From Candidatus Chloroheliaceae bacterium (GTDB taxonomy: Bacteria > Chloroflexota > Chloroflexia > Chloroheliales > Chloroheliaceae), in assembly GCA_013390945.1 (NCBI GenBank), contig JACAUC010000023.1, forward strand, positions 1 through 37,600: a stretch of 37,600 nt of DNA, in the 5' to 3' direction. The notes under the pieces are model-generated. The model did not search any database. It was given only the letters and a program-made list of their open reading frames with translations, and was not told where the DNA came from. A program made the position numbers and the translations under genes. Shown piece by piece: positions 6,554 through 14,515 of this stretch (the first letter of the stretch is position 1; each line of letters begins with the position of its first letter).

Positions 6554-8146
6554 TTAAGTCAAAACCGTACCACAGCCTTGTACCCCGGTAATTTCGCCGT
6601 TCGCCAGTACAGGAAGACCATTGACAAAGACCCATTCAATGCCAGTGGGGTATTGCTGCGGGTCACGATAGGTAGCGCGATCACAAATGGTAGCGGGATT
6701 GAAAAGAACCAAGTCGGCCCGGTAGCCTTCTTTAAGCAGTCCCCGGTCGGACAGATTGAGTCGGGCGGCGGCAGCACCCGTAGCTTTACGTACCGTCTCT
6801 TCCAGCGATTGACACCCTTCATCGCGGGTATAATAACCGAGCAGGCGTGGAAAAGTACCATAGAGCCGGGGATGCGGTTTGCCGTTAGGGATACCATCGG
6901 TACCCACCATCTGTAAGGGATGGGTAAGCATCGCCTTTACTACCTCATGAGAACCATAGAAGTCAATCATTCCCACATCGAGGTCTTCCTCTACTAGCAA
7001 ATCGAAAACCAAGTCGGGTGGAGTAACGCCACGTTCGGCGGCTAGTTCCGCAACATGACGACCTTCGCAAGCTTTACTCCTAGCCGAACCCACCGAACTG
7101 ACAAAAATGCCCTCCCAACCACAGGCTCGGGCCAAGTTCTCCCAACCCGGTAAACCGACTTGCAGGTCGTGGATAATATGCTGGCGGTCAAAGGGATCTT
7201 TGAGTCGAGTTAGCAGTTTATCCGCCCCCCCAGCCTGCGCCCAAGAGGGTAGCAATGCCGTCAAAGTAGTACAACCAGCAGAATAGGGATATTGGTCAAA
7301 ACTCAGGTTAATCCCCTCGGTCAAAGCCTTATCGAAACTGGCAAAAATTTGGTCAATTAAAGACCAATTGTTTCGGCCCACAATTTTTAGGTGAGAAAGA
7401 TGAACCTTGACCCCAGTACGTCGTCCAAGTTGAAGCATTTCATCAATACTCTGTAATATCCGGTCGCCCTCGTTACGCATTTGTGCTACCAGCAATTTGC
7501 CGCGCCGGGCCACTACCTCACTAAGTACCACCAGTTCTTCAAAAGGTGCATAAACCGACGGAATATAAATCAAACCCAACGACATACCCTTTGCCCCTGC
7601 ATCCAAAGCTTCACCCAACAGATTCTTCATCTGGTAAAGTTCGGCAGCAGTAGCAGGCCGATTCTCCATGCCCATCACTACGTCGCGGATGGCCCCATGT
7701 GGAACCAACGTAGCGGCATTGAGGGTACCTTTGGCCGCTCGCAAAGCCTCTAAAAATTCGCCAAAAGTCTGCCAGTTCCACTTTTCAGGATAAGGCCCGG
7801 CCAAGGGTTTCAAGTAACGCTGCCGGGCCGCTTGGCTCACTCGATTCACCGGAGCCGGGCCTAAGCCATCCTGCCCAAAAACCTCCAGCGTTACACCCTG
7901 CCGCAATTTAGCCAAGTTGAGCGGGTCACGCATTATGTCAAGTTCAGAATGGGAGTGCATATCAATAAAGCCCGGTGCTAGGGCTAAGCCGACACCATCT
8001 ATCACCTGTGCAGATTTTTCATCTTCCGGCGGTAGCCCCTGAACTATCGCCGCAATAGAACCATCTTTCAAAAGCACGTGGCCGGAGTAAGGAGAGCTAC
8101 CCGTCCCATCGTAAAGCACTACATTCTTTATCAAGGTGTCGTACAT
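6554..8146 (-). CDS. N-acyl-D-amino-acid deacylase family amidohydrolase
   Basis: A 530-residue metal-dependent amidohydrolase. 'GFIDMHSHSELD' (about residues 59-70) carries the HxH metal-binding pair (His64, His66) of the TIM-barrel amidohydrolases, and 'VKVHLSHLK' supplies a further metal His. 'QYPYSAGCTTLTALLP' and the C-terminal 'GYRADLVLFNP' (the composite beta-sandwich) fit the D-aminoacylase/dihydroorotase-like subgroup. Likely reaction: hydrolysis of N-acyl-D-amino acids (or related N-acyl compounds) to a carboxylate and a D-amino acid; the exact substrate cannot be read. The start 'MYDTLIKNVVLYDGTG' is typical, with GAGGA upstream. Single gene, divergent from the next gene. Confidence 0.9.
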   Translation of the reverse strand: MYDTLIKNVVLYDGTGSSPYSGHVLLKDGSIAAIVQGLPPEDEKSAQVIDGVGLALAPGFIDMHSHSELDIMRDPLNLAKLRQGVTLEVFGQDGLGPAPVNRVSQAARQRYLKPLAGPYPEKWNWQTFGEFLEALRAAKGTLNAATLVPHGAIRDVVMGMENRPATAAELYQMKNLLGEALDAGAKGMSLGLIYIPSVYAPFEELVVLSEVVARRGKLLVAQMRNEGDRILQSIDEMLQLGRRTGVKVHLSHLKIVGRNNWSLIDQIFASFDKALTEGINLSFDQYPYSAGCTTLTALLPSWAQAGGADKLLTRLKDPFDRQHIIHDLQVGLPGWENLARACGWEGIFVSSVGSARSKACEGRHVAELAAERGVTPPDLVFDLLVEEDLDVGMIDFYGSHEVVKAMLTHPLQMVGTDGIPNGKPHPRLYGTFPRLLGYYTRDEGCQSLEETVRKATGAAAARLNLSDRGLLKEGYRADLVLFNPATICDRATYRDPQQYPTGIEWVFVNGLPVLANGEITGVQGCGTVLT

Positions 8147-8334
8147 CTTCAGTCCTCAATTATCAATTTATTTATAGTAAAGAATAAGATTCTGATGTTT
8201 GCCCGCAAAAGATCGGTAGTTTTCCAATATAGAAATTTTTTAACTTACGTAGCTTAACTTTATCCTAAGAAAAAAGCAAGCTACCAAATAGAAGGATGTT
8301 AGCAGAAACGCTATATTTTTAGTAAACTCCTAAC

Positions 8335-8381
8335 CTCGGGATTGGAAATCCCCACATCGGATTGAAAATCCCTCCTTACAG
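8335..8381. repeat. Dispersed palindromic repeat, inverted pair, in a divergent promoter region
   Basis: On the minus strand this reads TGTAAGGAGGGATTTTC-AATCC, then GGGGATTTCCAATCCCGAGG, two degenerate copies of the family. The rest of the 330-bp gap 8147-8476 is AT-rich; apart from this repeat and the promoter boxes listed separately I see nothing gene-like in it. Confidence 0.75.
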
Positions 8382-8403
8382 TGGTTTATTTGTGTGCTAC
8401 AAT
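8375..8403 (+). promoter_or_regulatory. Weak candidate promoter partly inside a repeat
   Basis: CTTACA (8375-8380, four of six -35 positions), 17-bp spacer, TACAAT (8398-8403). The -35 lies in the end of the dispersed repeat, so the repeat may have supplied part of the promoter for the methyltransferase gene. Confidence 0.3.
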
Positions 8404-8485
8404 TAAAGTAAAGAAAGATTAAAGAATTTTCCCGGTAAGTAGCCAGAAACGCGACCGGGCAAAATAAGCAGAAGAGGTGATAGAG

Positions 8486-10045
8486 ATGTTTTTTCCCTTC
8501 CATTTAACCCTGCCCAAAGAGGCCGGGCCGCTTCATCAGCAGGTGTTAGACTGGTGTCAAGCCGAAAAACGAACCGTCTACTTGGACAACGAAGCTGGAC
8601 AGGGGTTAGCACCAACTAAACTGGAACGGCGCACTCTGACCGAAATGGATTTAGCTCTGCTGGAAATACACTTGACTCAAGCCGAGCAAAACCTTGAGTT
8701 TGGTGGCTTTGTGGGCGGACAAGAGTTACGTGAGATAAATAGCCTTTCTTTCTTCAAGTTAGATCAATCTGGTGAACACGCCCGGCTAGTCGCCTTTGTC
8801 AGCAACGACAAATTGACGTTGGATGCTTCTCCACTCCAATCACCTTTGCTGCTGCTACCGATGGCCGAACTGCTCCACCAAGAACAAGCTATCGAAAGTT
8901 TTTATTTGCCCTTCCACGAAATCTGGCAAGAGGATTTTATTAGCCTCGCCCTCTATTATTTTGCCCCCGCGCCGGAGCCGGGTTGGTGGCAACAGGCCAA
9001 TACCCAAGCTGAATTAGCCGAATTGTTGGATTTTCCGGTCTTAGAACCTATAAAAAAGTGGCTAGAACTAAGTATGCAGGTTGAGCCAGACATCTTGGAT
9101 TACGTGCGTCACCTCTTTAGTCGCTGCGGCTACCAACAACGACTGCTGATTAAACAGGGCCACCAAACAGGTGAAGAAGAAGCACCCTCGGTGTTGTACG
9201 CTTATTTGCCTGCCGGAGAAGCGGCGGAAGAACGGATCACAGAACTCTCCCGGAGCCTAGATAGTCTGATTGCCTTACGTCCCATCGGCAAACTCTATGT
9301 GACAGAACGAAGCCCTGAATATTGGCTCTCCCTATGGAACGAGCCCAACCTCTTCCGGGTAGGCCAACACATTGTACTCACGCCGGATCGCAAAGATTTT
9401 ATTCCCACTTCTGATGAAATTTTAGTTGAAATTCCAGCTTCCCTAGAAATTTTTTCGCTAAGTACAGACGGACCCCATCCCTCTACCGCACTTTGCCTAG
9501 AGATGTTGGAAAAGCATTTTGACCCGACCCAACACACCCGTTTGCTGGACTTGGGTACGGGCAGTGGGGTACTCTCGATTGTGGCGATTCACTTGGGAGC
9601 CAAAAAGATCTTGGCCTTAGATGCTTTTGGCCCGGCGGTAGATGCGGCTCGCCTCAATATAGCCCACAATGGGGTAAGCGACCAAATTCAGGTAGAAGCA
9701 GGATCCTTGGCGGTACTACTCAAAAAAGACTCAGCGGTCTACACCTTTGAGGAAGCGGCCCAACGGCCTCCTTTCGGGTTGGCTGAATGGCTACCTTTTG
9801 ACGTGATTGTCTCGAACACTTTCGCCTATGTGTTGACCGGGCTGGCGGAACCATTTTTTGAAGCACTCCGACCGGGAGGGCTACTAGTCACTAGCGGCAT
9901 CCTCAACCAAAAAGCCGAGGAAGTGGCGGCGGCTTTTGAGAAGGCCGGGCTACAACTAATAGACCAAATGGAAAACGACAATTGGACAAGTTTTGCCCAT
10001 TGTCGCCCGACGGAACCCAAGCTACGCAACCTCCTACAACTTTAG
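8486..10045 (+). CDS. PrmA-like class I methyltransferase with large unknown N-terminal region
   Basis: About 519 residues. The C-terminal third is a Rossmann SAM-dependent methyltransferase: motif I 'LLDLGTGSGVLSIVAIHLGAKKILALDA' at about residues 352-378, then 'VDAARLNIAHNGV', and the substrate-side motif 'FDVIVSNTF' where PrmA-type enzymes have D-x-x-x-x-N-I/L. This arrangement is closest to the PrmA/ribosomal protein L11 methyltransferase group, but the first ~340 residues do not resemble PrmA's N-terminal domain and I recognise no family in them. The substrate is unknown. The ATG at 8486 has GAGGTGAT at good spacing; a GTG at 8477 would lie within that site. Confidence 0.8.
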   Translation: MFFPFHLTLPKEAGPLHQQVLDWCQAEKRTVYLDNEAGQGLAPTKLERRTLTEMDLALLEIHLTQAEQNLEFGGFVGGQELREINSLSFFKLDQSGEHARLVAFVSNDKLTLDASPLQSPLLLLPMAELLHQEQAIESFYLPFHEIWQEDFISLALYYFAPAPEPGWWQQANTQAELAELLDFPVLEPIKKWLELSMQVEPDILDYVRHLFSRCGYQQRLLIKQGHQTGEEEAPSVLYAYLPAGEAAEERITELSRSLDSLIALRPIGKLYVTERSPEYWLSLWNEPNLFRVGQHIVLTPDRKDFIPTSDEILVEIPASLEIFSLSTDGPHPSTALCLEMLEKHFDPTQHTRLLDLGTGSGVLSIVAIHLGAKKILALDAFGPAVDAARLNIAHNGVSDQIQVEAGSLAVLLKKDSAVYTFEEAAQRPPFGLAEWLPFDVIVSNTFAYVLTGLAEPFFEALRPGGLLVTSGILNQKAEEVAAAFEKAGLQLIDQMENDNWTSFAHCRPTEPKLRNLLQL

Positions 10046-10121
10046 AGGCGTAAAGCCTTTAAAGTTGCAGAAAAAGAGAGCTTTCTATAAGATAAACGGC
10101 GTGGTCAACCGATCAAAATAA

Positions 10122-10139
10122 TTCAGCCCAAGGGCTGAA
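10122..10139. repeat. Short perfect palindrome TTCAGCCC-AA-GGGCTGAA
   Basis: An 8-bp perfect stem with a 2-nt centre lies 26 nt upstream of the isochorismatase ATG and 77 nt after the methyltransferase stop. It could be a transcription terminator stem, an operator or a REP-like element. Nothing decides between these. Confidence 0.5.
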
Positions 10140-10164
10140 ATTTAGTCAAAGGAGACGGACGAGA

Positions 10165-10806
10165 ATGGATCCTAAACAAACAGCGGTGGTTTTAATCGAA
10201 TATCAAAACGATTTTACCTCCGAAGGTGGCTCACTGCACGAGGCGGTGAAAGGGGTTATGGAAAGTACCAATATGCTGAATAATACCCTTGATTTGGTTA
10301 ATAAGGCACGGGAACTAGGCGTAGCCATTATTTATGCTCCCATTACTTTCACCGAAGATTACCACGAGTTAAGCCCAGAACCTTACGGTATTCTTAAAGG
10401 CGTGGTAGATAGTAAATCTTTCCGCAAAGGTAGTTGGGGAGCCGAGATTATAGAATCGCTAAAACCGCGACCTGAAGAGATTGTGATTGAGGGTAAACGG
10501 GGACTATGTGGTTTTGCCAGCACTAACCTAGATTTTATTCTACGCAGCCGGGGGATTACCAATATCGCGTTGGGTGGCTTTCTAACCAACTGCTGTGTCG
10601 AGTCCACCATGCGTACTGGCTACGAAAAAGGTTATAACGTGATAACCCTCAAGGATTGCACCGCCACATTAAGCGAAGAAGAGCAACGTTTGGCAGTAGA
10701 GAAGAATTACCCCATGTTCTCGCGCCCAATGACCCATACTGAATTTTTGCAGGAAGTTGAGGGTATCGCCCAAGTAGCTACTGCGGGACGGGGCTACACG
10801 GCCTAA
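10165..10806 (+). CDS. Isochorismatase-family cysteine hydrolase
   Basis: A 213-residue alpha/beta hydrolase of the nicotinamidase/isochorismatase superfamily. The catalytic triad is visible: Asp16 in 'IEYQNDF', Lys111 in 'IEGKRG' and Cys144 in 'FLTNCCVESTMR', with the preceding cis-peptide region. Because a cysteine is present it is a cysteine hydrolase (amidase or nicotinamidase-like) rather than an Asp-only isochorismatase. The nicotinamidase metal motif (D-x-H-x-x-H) is not evident. AAGGAG precedes the ATG. It could be co-transcribed with the upstream methyltransferase (gap 119 nt). The substrate is not deducible. Confidence 0.88.
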   Translation: MDPKQTAVVLIEYQNDFTSEGGSLHEAVKGVMESTNMLNNTLDLVNKARELGVAIIYAPITFTEDYHELSPEPYGILKGVVDSKSFRKGSWGAEIIESLKPRPEEIVIEGKRGLCGFASTNLDFILRSRGITNIALGGFLTNCCVESTMRTGYEKGYNVITLKDCTATLSEEEQRLAVEKNYPMFSRPMTHTEFLQEVEGIAQVATAGRGYTA

Positions 10807-10930
10807 AAGCGTTGTTTACTGCCGCCGCACTTCTGGTGCTTTACAAAGAGAAATAGGCTGATAGCTTCTACTATGGTTGGATTGGAACAACTGGTGGTAG
10901 AGGCTTATTTTATTGCCGCAAGGATGGTTT

Positions 10931-11308
10931 ATGCTTGACGTTTTGCTGGTGGGAATAGGCGGCTTTGTGGGTGCTAACGCCCGGTTCATCCTTTCAAATT
11001 GGTTTGCCCGACGTATGGGTACGACCTTCCCTTATGGAACACTCTTTATTAATGTAAGCGGCAGTTTTATCTTGGGTCTCTTCTTGGCACTAGTAGGACG
11101 CTCTATTCTGGCAGATGAGACTTATCGCTGGCTGGTAGCAGTAGGTTTTTGCGGAGGGTATACTACCTTTTCAACTTACACTTATGAGACGCTAACCCTA
11201 ATCCGCGACACAGGGTTTTGGCGTGGAATAGTGATTAATTTGCTGGGTAGCTATCTTCTCGGTCTAGGTGGAGCCTTAATTGGGTTTTGGTTGGGCAACC
11301 TTCTATGA
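10931..11308 (+). CDS. crcB: Fluoride channel Fluc/CrcB, first copy
   Basis: A four-helix membrane protein of the Fluc family, exporting F- down its electrochemical gradient; functional units are antiparallel dimers. 'GANARFILSNWF', 'PYGTLFINVSGSFILG' and 'VGFCGGYTTFSTYTYET' hold the conserved Asn and the Phe/Ser/Thr residues lining the two pores. Length is 125 residues from the ATG at 10931, the family norm, with AAGGA 6-7 nt upstream; an earlier TTG would add six odd residues. It is followed 27 nt later by a second copy. No complete fluoride riboswitch was found upstream. Confidence 0.93.
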   Translation: MLDVLLVGIGGFVGANARFILSNWFARRMGTTFPYGTLFINVSGSFILGLFLALVGRSILADETYRWLVAVGFCGGYTTFSTYTYETLTLIRDTGFWRGIVINLLGSYLLGLGGALIGFWLGNLL

Positions 11309-11335
11309 AAATAAACAAATACATTCGGGAGTAAA

Positions 11336-11764
11336 ATGCGGAGATACCTAATAATCGGGAGCGGTGGAACGCTAGGGGCATTGGCCCGTTATGGGTTGGG
11401 CAACTTCTTCAAAATCGGAGTAGGTGGCTTCCCCGAGGGGACTTTTATTATCAACCTAACTGGCAGTTTTATCCTCGGTCTCTTCCTAACCCTAATAACC
11501 GAACACTTTGTTATACCGACCGAATGGCGGCTCTTTTTTGCTACCGGCTTTGTTGGAGCCTATACCACCTTCTCTAGCTTTACCAACGAGGTACTAACCC
11601 TCTATCGTCAGGGATATGTAGCAACGGGCCTGCTCTATTCTATAACCAGCCTAGTAGGGGGGACGCTTTTCGTTTGGCTGGGCCTGATTGTAGCCCATCA
11701 AATCATCTTCCTGCGAACTAACCAGACGGAACAGGAAGCCAAACAAGGCTGGAAAGAAACTTAA
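11336..11764 (+). CDS. crcB: Fluoride channel Fluc/CrcB, second copy
   Basis: A 142-residue paralogue of the preceding gene with the same motifs: 'LGALARYGLGNFF', 'PEGTFIINLTGSFILGLFL' and 'TGFVGAYTTFSSFTNE'. The C-terminus carries an extra polar tail (about 15 residues, Glu/Gln/Lys rich). GGGAG lies just before the ATG. Paired crcB genes in other bacteria often encode subunits of opposite fixed topology that form heterodimers, and the strong divergence of these two suggests the same. Ends at a hairpin terminator. Confidence 0.93.
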   Translation: MRRYLIIGSGGTLGALARYGLGNFFKIGVGGFPEGTFIINLTGSFILGLFLTLITEHFVIPTEWRLFFATGFVGAYTTFSSFTNEVLTLYRQGYVATGLLYSITSLVGGTLFVWLGLIVAHQIIFLRTNQTEQEAKQGWKET

Positions 11765-11767
11765 AAG

Positions 11768-11803
11768 GCGGCAGGTAACTCACGCAAGTGAGCCATCTGC
11801 CGC
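11768..11803 (+). terminator. Hairpin at the end of the crcB pair
   Basis: GCGGCAGGTAACTCAC (11768-11783) and GTGAGCCATCTGCCGC (11788-11803) pair with a few mismatches around a GCAA tetraloop, 4 nt after the crcB stop. No T-run follows. Confidence 0.6.
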
Positions 11804-11817
11804 TAGAGGAACAATCT

Positions 11818-11885
11818 TGTAGGAGGGATTTCCAGTCCCGATTTCGGTCGTGGCATCCCATCGGGATTAGAAATCCCTCCTACAG
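11818..11885. repeat. Inverted pair of the dispersed repeat between convergent genes
   Basis: TGTAGGAGGGATTTC at 11818-11832 is repeated as a perfect inverted copy at 11870-11884, each followed inward by a [T/A]xATCCCGAT-type arm. The whole element can fold as a long cruciform or as two small hairpins. It ends 3 bp before the stop codon of the minus-strand methyltransferase, so it may act as a bidirectional terminator. Confidence 0.85.
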
Positions 11886-11887
11886 CT

Positions 11888-12769
11888 TTACTTCCGCCCA
11901 GAAGTGACACTAAAGAGGCCGACTCCCTCAAGCTGGCTCTCTATTTGGGTGAACCCGGCCTGCCGCGCCCAAGCTTCAAGTTGGGCCACCGGGCGACATT
12001 TCATAATCCAGGGTAAGCCATCCCGGTTGGGCAATACGTTGGCGATAAACTCAAGCTGCGGATGGCGCGTCTGGGTGGTGAAATAGATTGCGCCGCCTGG
12101 AGCTAAGATCTGATAGAGCCGGGCCAAAGATTTCTGAAGAGTCTCATCATCCAGCAAAAGTTCATAGAGGCCAGAGACTACTATTACATTAGGACTACCA
12201 CCCAAGCCCGCCTCAGTCGGGGCCGGATTAAAGGCATCGCCTTGCTCGTATTGAATCGCCTTGAGTCCATTCAACCTAGCCTGTTCCGCTCCTTGGGCCA
12301 CACCTGCCGCCGAAAGGTCGCGGGAGAGAATCCGCAGGTCGCCGCGTTCTGGACTACATTCCTGAAGTAACTCCTGAAGATAGCGGCCCGGCCCGGCGGC
12401 TACATCCAGCAAACGGGTAGTTTCGCCTTTCGCCCGGTTGCGCTCTACTTCGGCTCGCAGGACTTGTTTGAGCAAGACCCTCCGCGCCCGGATACCGCGC
12501 CAGCCAACCGCGTTCAAGTAAACCCGATCAATCAGTTTCCCAATTAGAAGATTGCCCTCGGCCCGATTGATATAGACGTAATCCAACATCGTGCCACTAT
12601 CAAAACCATACTCGTAGCCAGTCCGCACACCTTTGCTGGTTCGGCCAGCCGTCGAAAGCAGCTTCCGCATTACCGCCCATTTCGCCCGGCCCAATAGTCC
12701 CGGCTGGGTCACTTCCATCTCGCGCTGCGCCACTTTGCTAACCTTCAATTGTTCGCTATGAGTAGTCAT
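11888..12769 (-). CDS. Class I methyltransferase resembling the C-terminal half of YnbC
   Basis: 293 residues, soluble. After a ~115-residue N-terminal part containing 'TGYEYGFDSGTMLDYVYINRAEGNLLIGKLIDRVYLNAVGWRGIR', the SAM-binding motif 'RLLDVAAGPGRYLQELL' and an acidic strand end 'ILSRDLS' follow, then 'QGDAFNP' and 'ILAPGGAIYFTTQTRHPQLEF'. This overall pattern matches my memory of the Methyltransf_20 (PF12147) domain that is fused to an alpha/beta hydrolase in E. coli YnbC. It is the last gene of a lipid operon, 19 nt after the cytidylyltransferase gene, so a lipid or lipid precursor is the likely substrate. The family placement is inference. Clear ribosome site (AAGGAG) before the ATG. 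Confidence 0.8.
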   Translation of the reverse strand: MTTHSEQLKVSKVAQREMEVTQPGLLGRAKWAVMRKLLSTAGRTSKGVRTGYEYGFDSGTMLDYVYINRAEGNLLIGKLIDRVYLNAVGWRGIRARRVLLKQVLRAEVERNRAKGETTRLLDVAAGPGRYLQELLQECSPERGDLRILSRDLSAAGVAQGAEQARLNGLKAIQYEQGDAFNPAPTEAGLGGSPNVIVVSGLYELLLDDETLQKSLARLYQILAPGGAIYFTTQTRHPQLEFIANVLPNRDGLPWIMKCRPVAQLEAWARQAGFTQIESQLEGVGLFSVTSGRK

Positions 12770-12788
12770 TATTTTGCTCCTTATATGC

Positions 12789-13754
12789 TTAAAAAATTGC
12801 TAATGATAGATAATAAACTAGCGGGACTACCAGTAATAGGCTGTCAATCCGGTCTAACAAACCGCCGAAACCAGGTAGAAGGGTTCCCGCATCTTTGACT
12901 CCGCGCTGCCGTTTGAGCAGCGATTCCAGTAAATCGCCCCAGATACTACCGAGACCAATTGCCAGAACTAACCCTGCCGCTTGCCACCATGCTAAGGCAG
13001 GTAGGGCAAAAGCCACCAGCGTTAGGGCGAGAACTGCACCTAACAAGTTACCTAAGACACCTCCCCAAGTTTTGTTGGGGCTAAGGCGCGGAGCAAGTTT
13101 GGGGCCACCTATGAGCTTGCCGGTGCAAAAAGCTCCAATATCGCTCAGAGCCACTCCTAAACCCACCGCTAAGACTAGTCCGGGAGCCTTACCTGTACTC
13201 AATGCAACCAGATGGGCTGGAAGCCAACCAAGGTAGAGGTAGCCCCACAAAGTCGCCAACATCAGGTTAAAGCGCAAGCCGGGCTCGGTTTCGTTTTCCA
13301 CCGGACGTAGGCTAAGGGCTGCTGCGATAAAAAAGGCGAGGGTAGGTGTCCACAACAAGGCCAATGAGCCTACTACTAATCCGCCCAATAAAGTCAACCA
13401 ACCGCCCAAGATCAAGAGGTAAGAGTGAAATTTGGGTAAATTGGCGAGAGTCGCATATTCACGTCCACCCTGCCAGCAAAGAAATGCGCCAAGTCCGGCA
13501 AGGGTCAATGGCCCGGTCAAAGCTGCGCCGCCGAAAAGGAGGGCAATAATGGCCCAAGTCCGATAACGCTGCCAGAGAACCTGCCCGGAAGTGGGGAGAC
13601 GAGAAAGCGACCCACCGCCTACTAATACACTCTGTCGCACCAGATCCCGCCCTAGCAAAGCAACACCGCCGCCGCCAAAAACCAAAGTCAACATTAGCAC
13701 TACCGGCCCAGCGAGGGGATTTTGCAAAGGATTCATCAACCAAATCGTCTCCAT
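12789..13754 (-). CDS. Phosphatidate cytidylyltransferase (CdsA/YnbB-like)
   Basis: 321 residues with about eight hydrophobic segments; makes CDP-activated lipid from CTP and phosphatidate in the membrane. The CDS signature is near the C-terminus: 'SLLKRQRGVKDAGTLLPGFGGLLDRIDSLLL' fits S-x-x-K-R-x4-K-D-x-[GSA]-x2-[LIF]-P-G-H-G-G-x-x-D-R-x-D except that His is replaced by Phe. Preceded by 'NKTWGGVLGNLLGA', also family-typical. Upstream 25 nt is a CDP-alcohol phosphatidyltransferase gene, downstream a methyltransferase. A housekeeping cdsA may exist elsewhere; this neighbourhood points to a dedicated pathway copy. Confidence 0.9.
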   Translation of the reverse strand: METIWLMNPLQNPLAGPVVLMLTLVFGGGGVALLGRDLVRQSVLVGGGSLSRLPTSGQVLWQRYRTWAIIALLFGGAALTGPLTLAGLGAFLCWQGGREYATLANLPKFHSYLLILGGWLTLLGGLVVGSLALLWTPTLAFFIAAALSLRPVENETEPGLRFNLMLATLWGYLYLGWLPAHLVALSTGKAPGLVLAVGLGVALSDIGAFCTGKLIGGPKLAPRLSPNKTWGGVLGNLLGAVLALTLVAFALPALAWWQAAGLVLAIGLGSIWGDLLESLLKRQRGVKDAGTLLPGFGGLLDRIDSLLLVVPLVYYLSLAIF

Positions 13755-13779
13755 TTTACCTGCCTCTTTCTGCTTGAAC

Positions 13780-14394
13780 CTATTTGAACTCGGCGTAAAT
13801 CCAGCGATAGCGTTGCCATAGGGTTATCAGCATAGCCGGAAGAAAAGCCAATAATATCCAGTTCCAAGCTATCGGCCCAAAGATTAGTGCTAGAGGTGAG
13901 AAAACCGCCAAGTAAATCATGCGGTCAGCTTTCGCCAACAAGCCACCAAATTGCCTACGTCCACCGGCGGCTCTTGCCACTGTACCCAAATAGCTGTTGA
14001 GAAGGGTTAAAACCAGCACTCCCCAAGCCAGCGGACTAAAGACGGCACTATTCAAAGCCAAACCCAGCAACACGGCTGCATCTGCCAAGCGGTCGCCAAA
14101 TTCGTTAAAGACCTCGCCCCAAGGCCGGGCCACTCCCAACCGCCGAGCCACTAGCCCATCCAAAGCGTTTGCGGCCAAGCGCCCGATAGCGAGGGGAGCC
14201 ACCGCCAAAGCCAGAAGAGGCCATATGGCACTCCCGGCCAGAACTGCACCCAACAAACCCGCACAACCTACTCCGGTTAGCGTCACTAGGTCGGGGTGTA
14301 CGCGCCGCACTACCAACCATTCCTCTATTCCGCCCAACTGGTGTTGCCACCAAGGTTTTATCGAATAAATTCCACCGAAATGCTTGACTGTCAT
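13780..14394 (-). CDS. CDP-alcohol phosphatidyltransferase (YnbA-like)
   Basis: 204 residues, integral membrane. Transfers a phosphatidyl group from a CDP-lipid to an alcohol acceptor. The active-site motif is D-G-x2-A-R-x8-G-x3-N-x3-D: 'LDGLVARRLG' then 'GEVFNEFGDRLAD'. The third acidic position, normally Asp, is Asn. That substitution would be expected to disturb the two-metal site of PgsA/PssA-type enzymes; from memory a similar 'NExxD' occurs in YnbA-like members, which needs checking. The acceptor alcohol is unknown. Second gene of the operon; ATG preceded by AAGGGGGAG. Confidence 0.88.
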   Translation of the reverse strand: MTVKHFGGIYSIKPWWQHQLGGIEEWLVVRRVHPDLVTLTGVGCAGLLGAVLAGSAIWPLLALAVAPLAIGRLAANALDGLVARRLGVARPWGEVFNEFGDRLADAAVLLGLALNSAVFSPLAWGVLVLTLLNSYLGTVARAAGGRRQFGGLLAKADRMIYLAVFSPLALIFGPIAWNWILLAFLPAMLITLWQRYRWIYAEFK

Positions 14395-14430
14395 AGCTCC
14401 CCCTTTTCAGAATTTTGAATGCCCATTTTT

Positions 14431-14515
14431 GTGTAGGGGCGAATTGCATACGCCCCGTTTGGAGATCCCATTCGCCCCGTTTGGAGGGGTAGGGTTTACG
14501 CAGTAAACCCCTACA
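14431..14515. repeat. Second palindromic repeat family (GTAGGGGCGAAT...CGCCCC)
   Basis: TGTAGGGGCGAATTGCATACGCCCC, a CGCCCCGTTTGGAG spacer repeated twice, and then GTAGGGTTTACGCAGTAAACCCCTAC form an element with inverted GTAGGG/CCCTAC ends. It differs in sequence from the GGGATTTCTAATCCC family but shares the TGTAGG(A/G)G beginning. It lies inside the lipid operon and overlaps the stop codon of the acyltransferase gene (14511-14513). Confidence 0.8.

Noticed and set aside
6389..6916. Plus-strand ORF of 175 codons
   Set aside because: It begins in the tRNA and the repeat and is antisense to the well-supported deacylase; no ribosome site and no family.
8375..8403. Repeat family acting generally as a promoter
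   Set aside because: Only this copy places a weak -35; other copies lie between convergent genes, so a terminator-like role fits better.
10845..10870. Fluoride riboswitch upstream of crcB
   Set aside because: GGCTGATAGCTTCTACT resembles the 3' part of the crcB motif, but the expected upstream GATG segment and its pairing partner (GAAGCT-like) are absent within a suitable distance.
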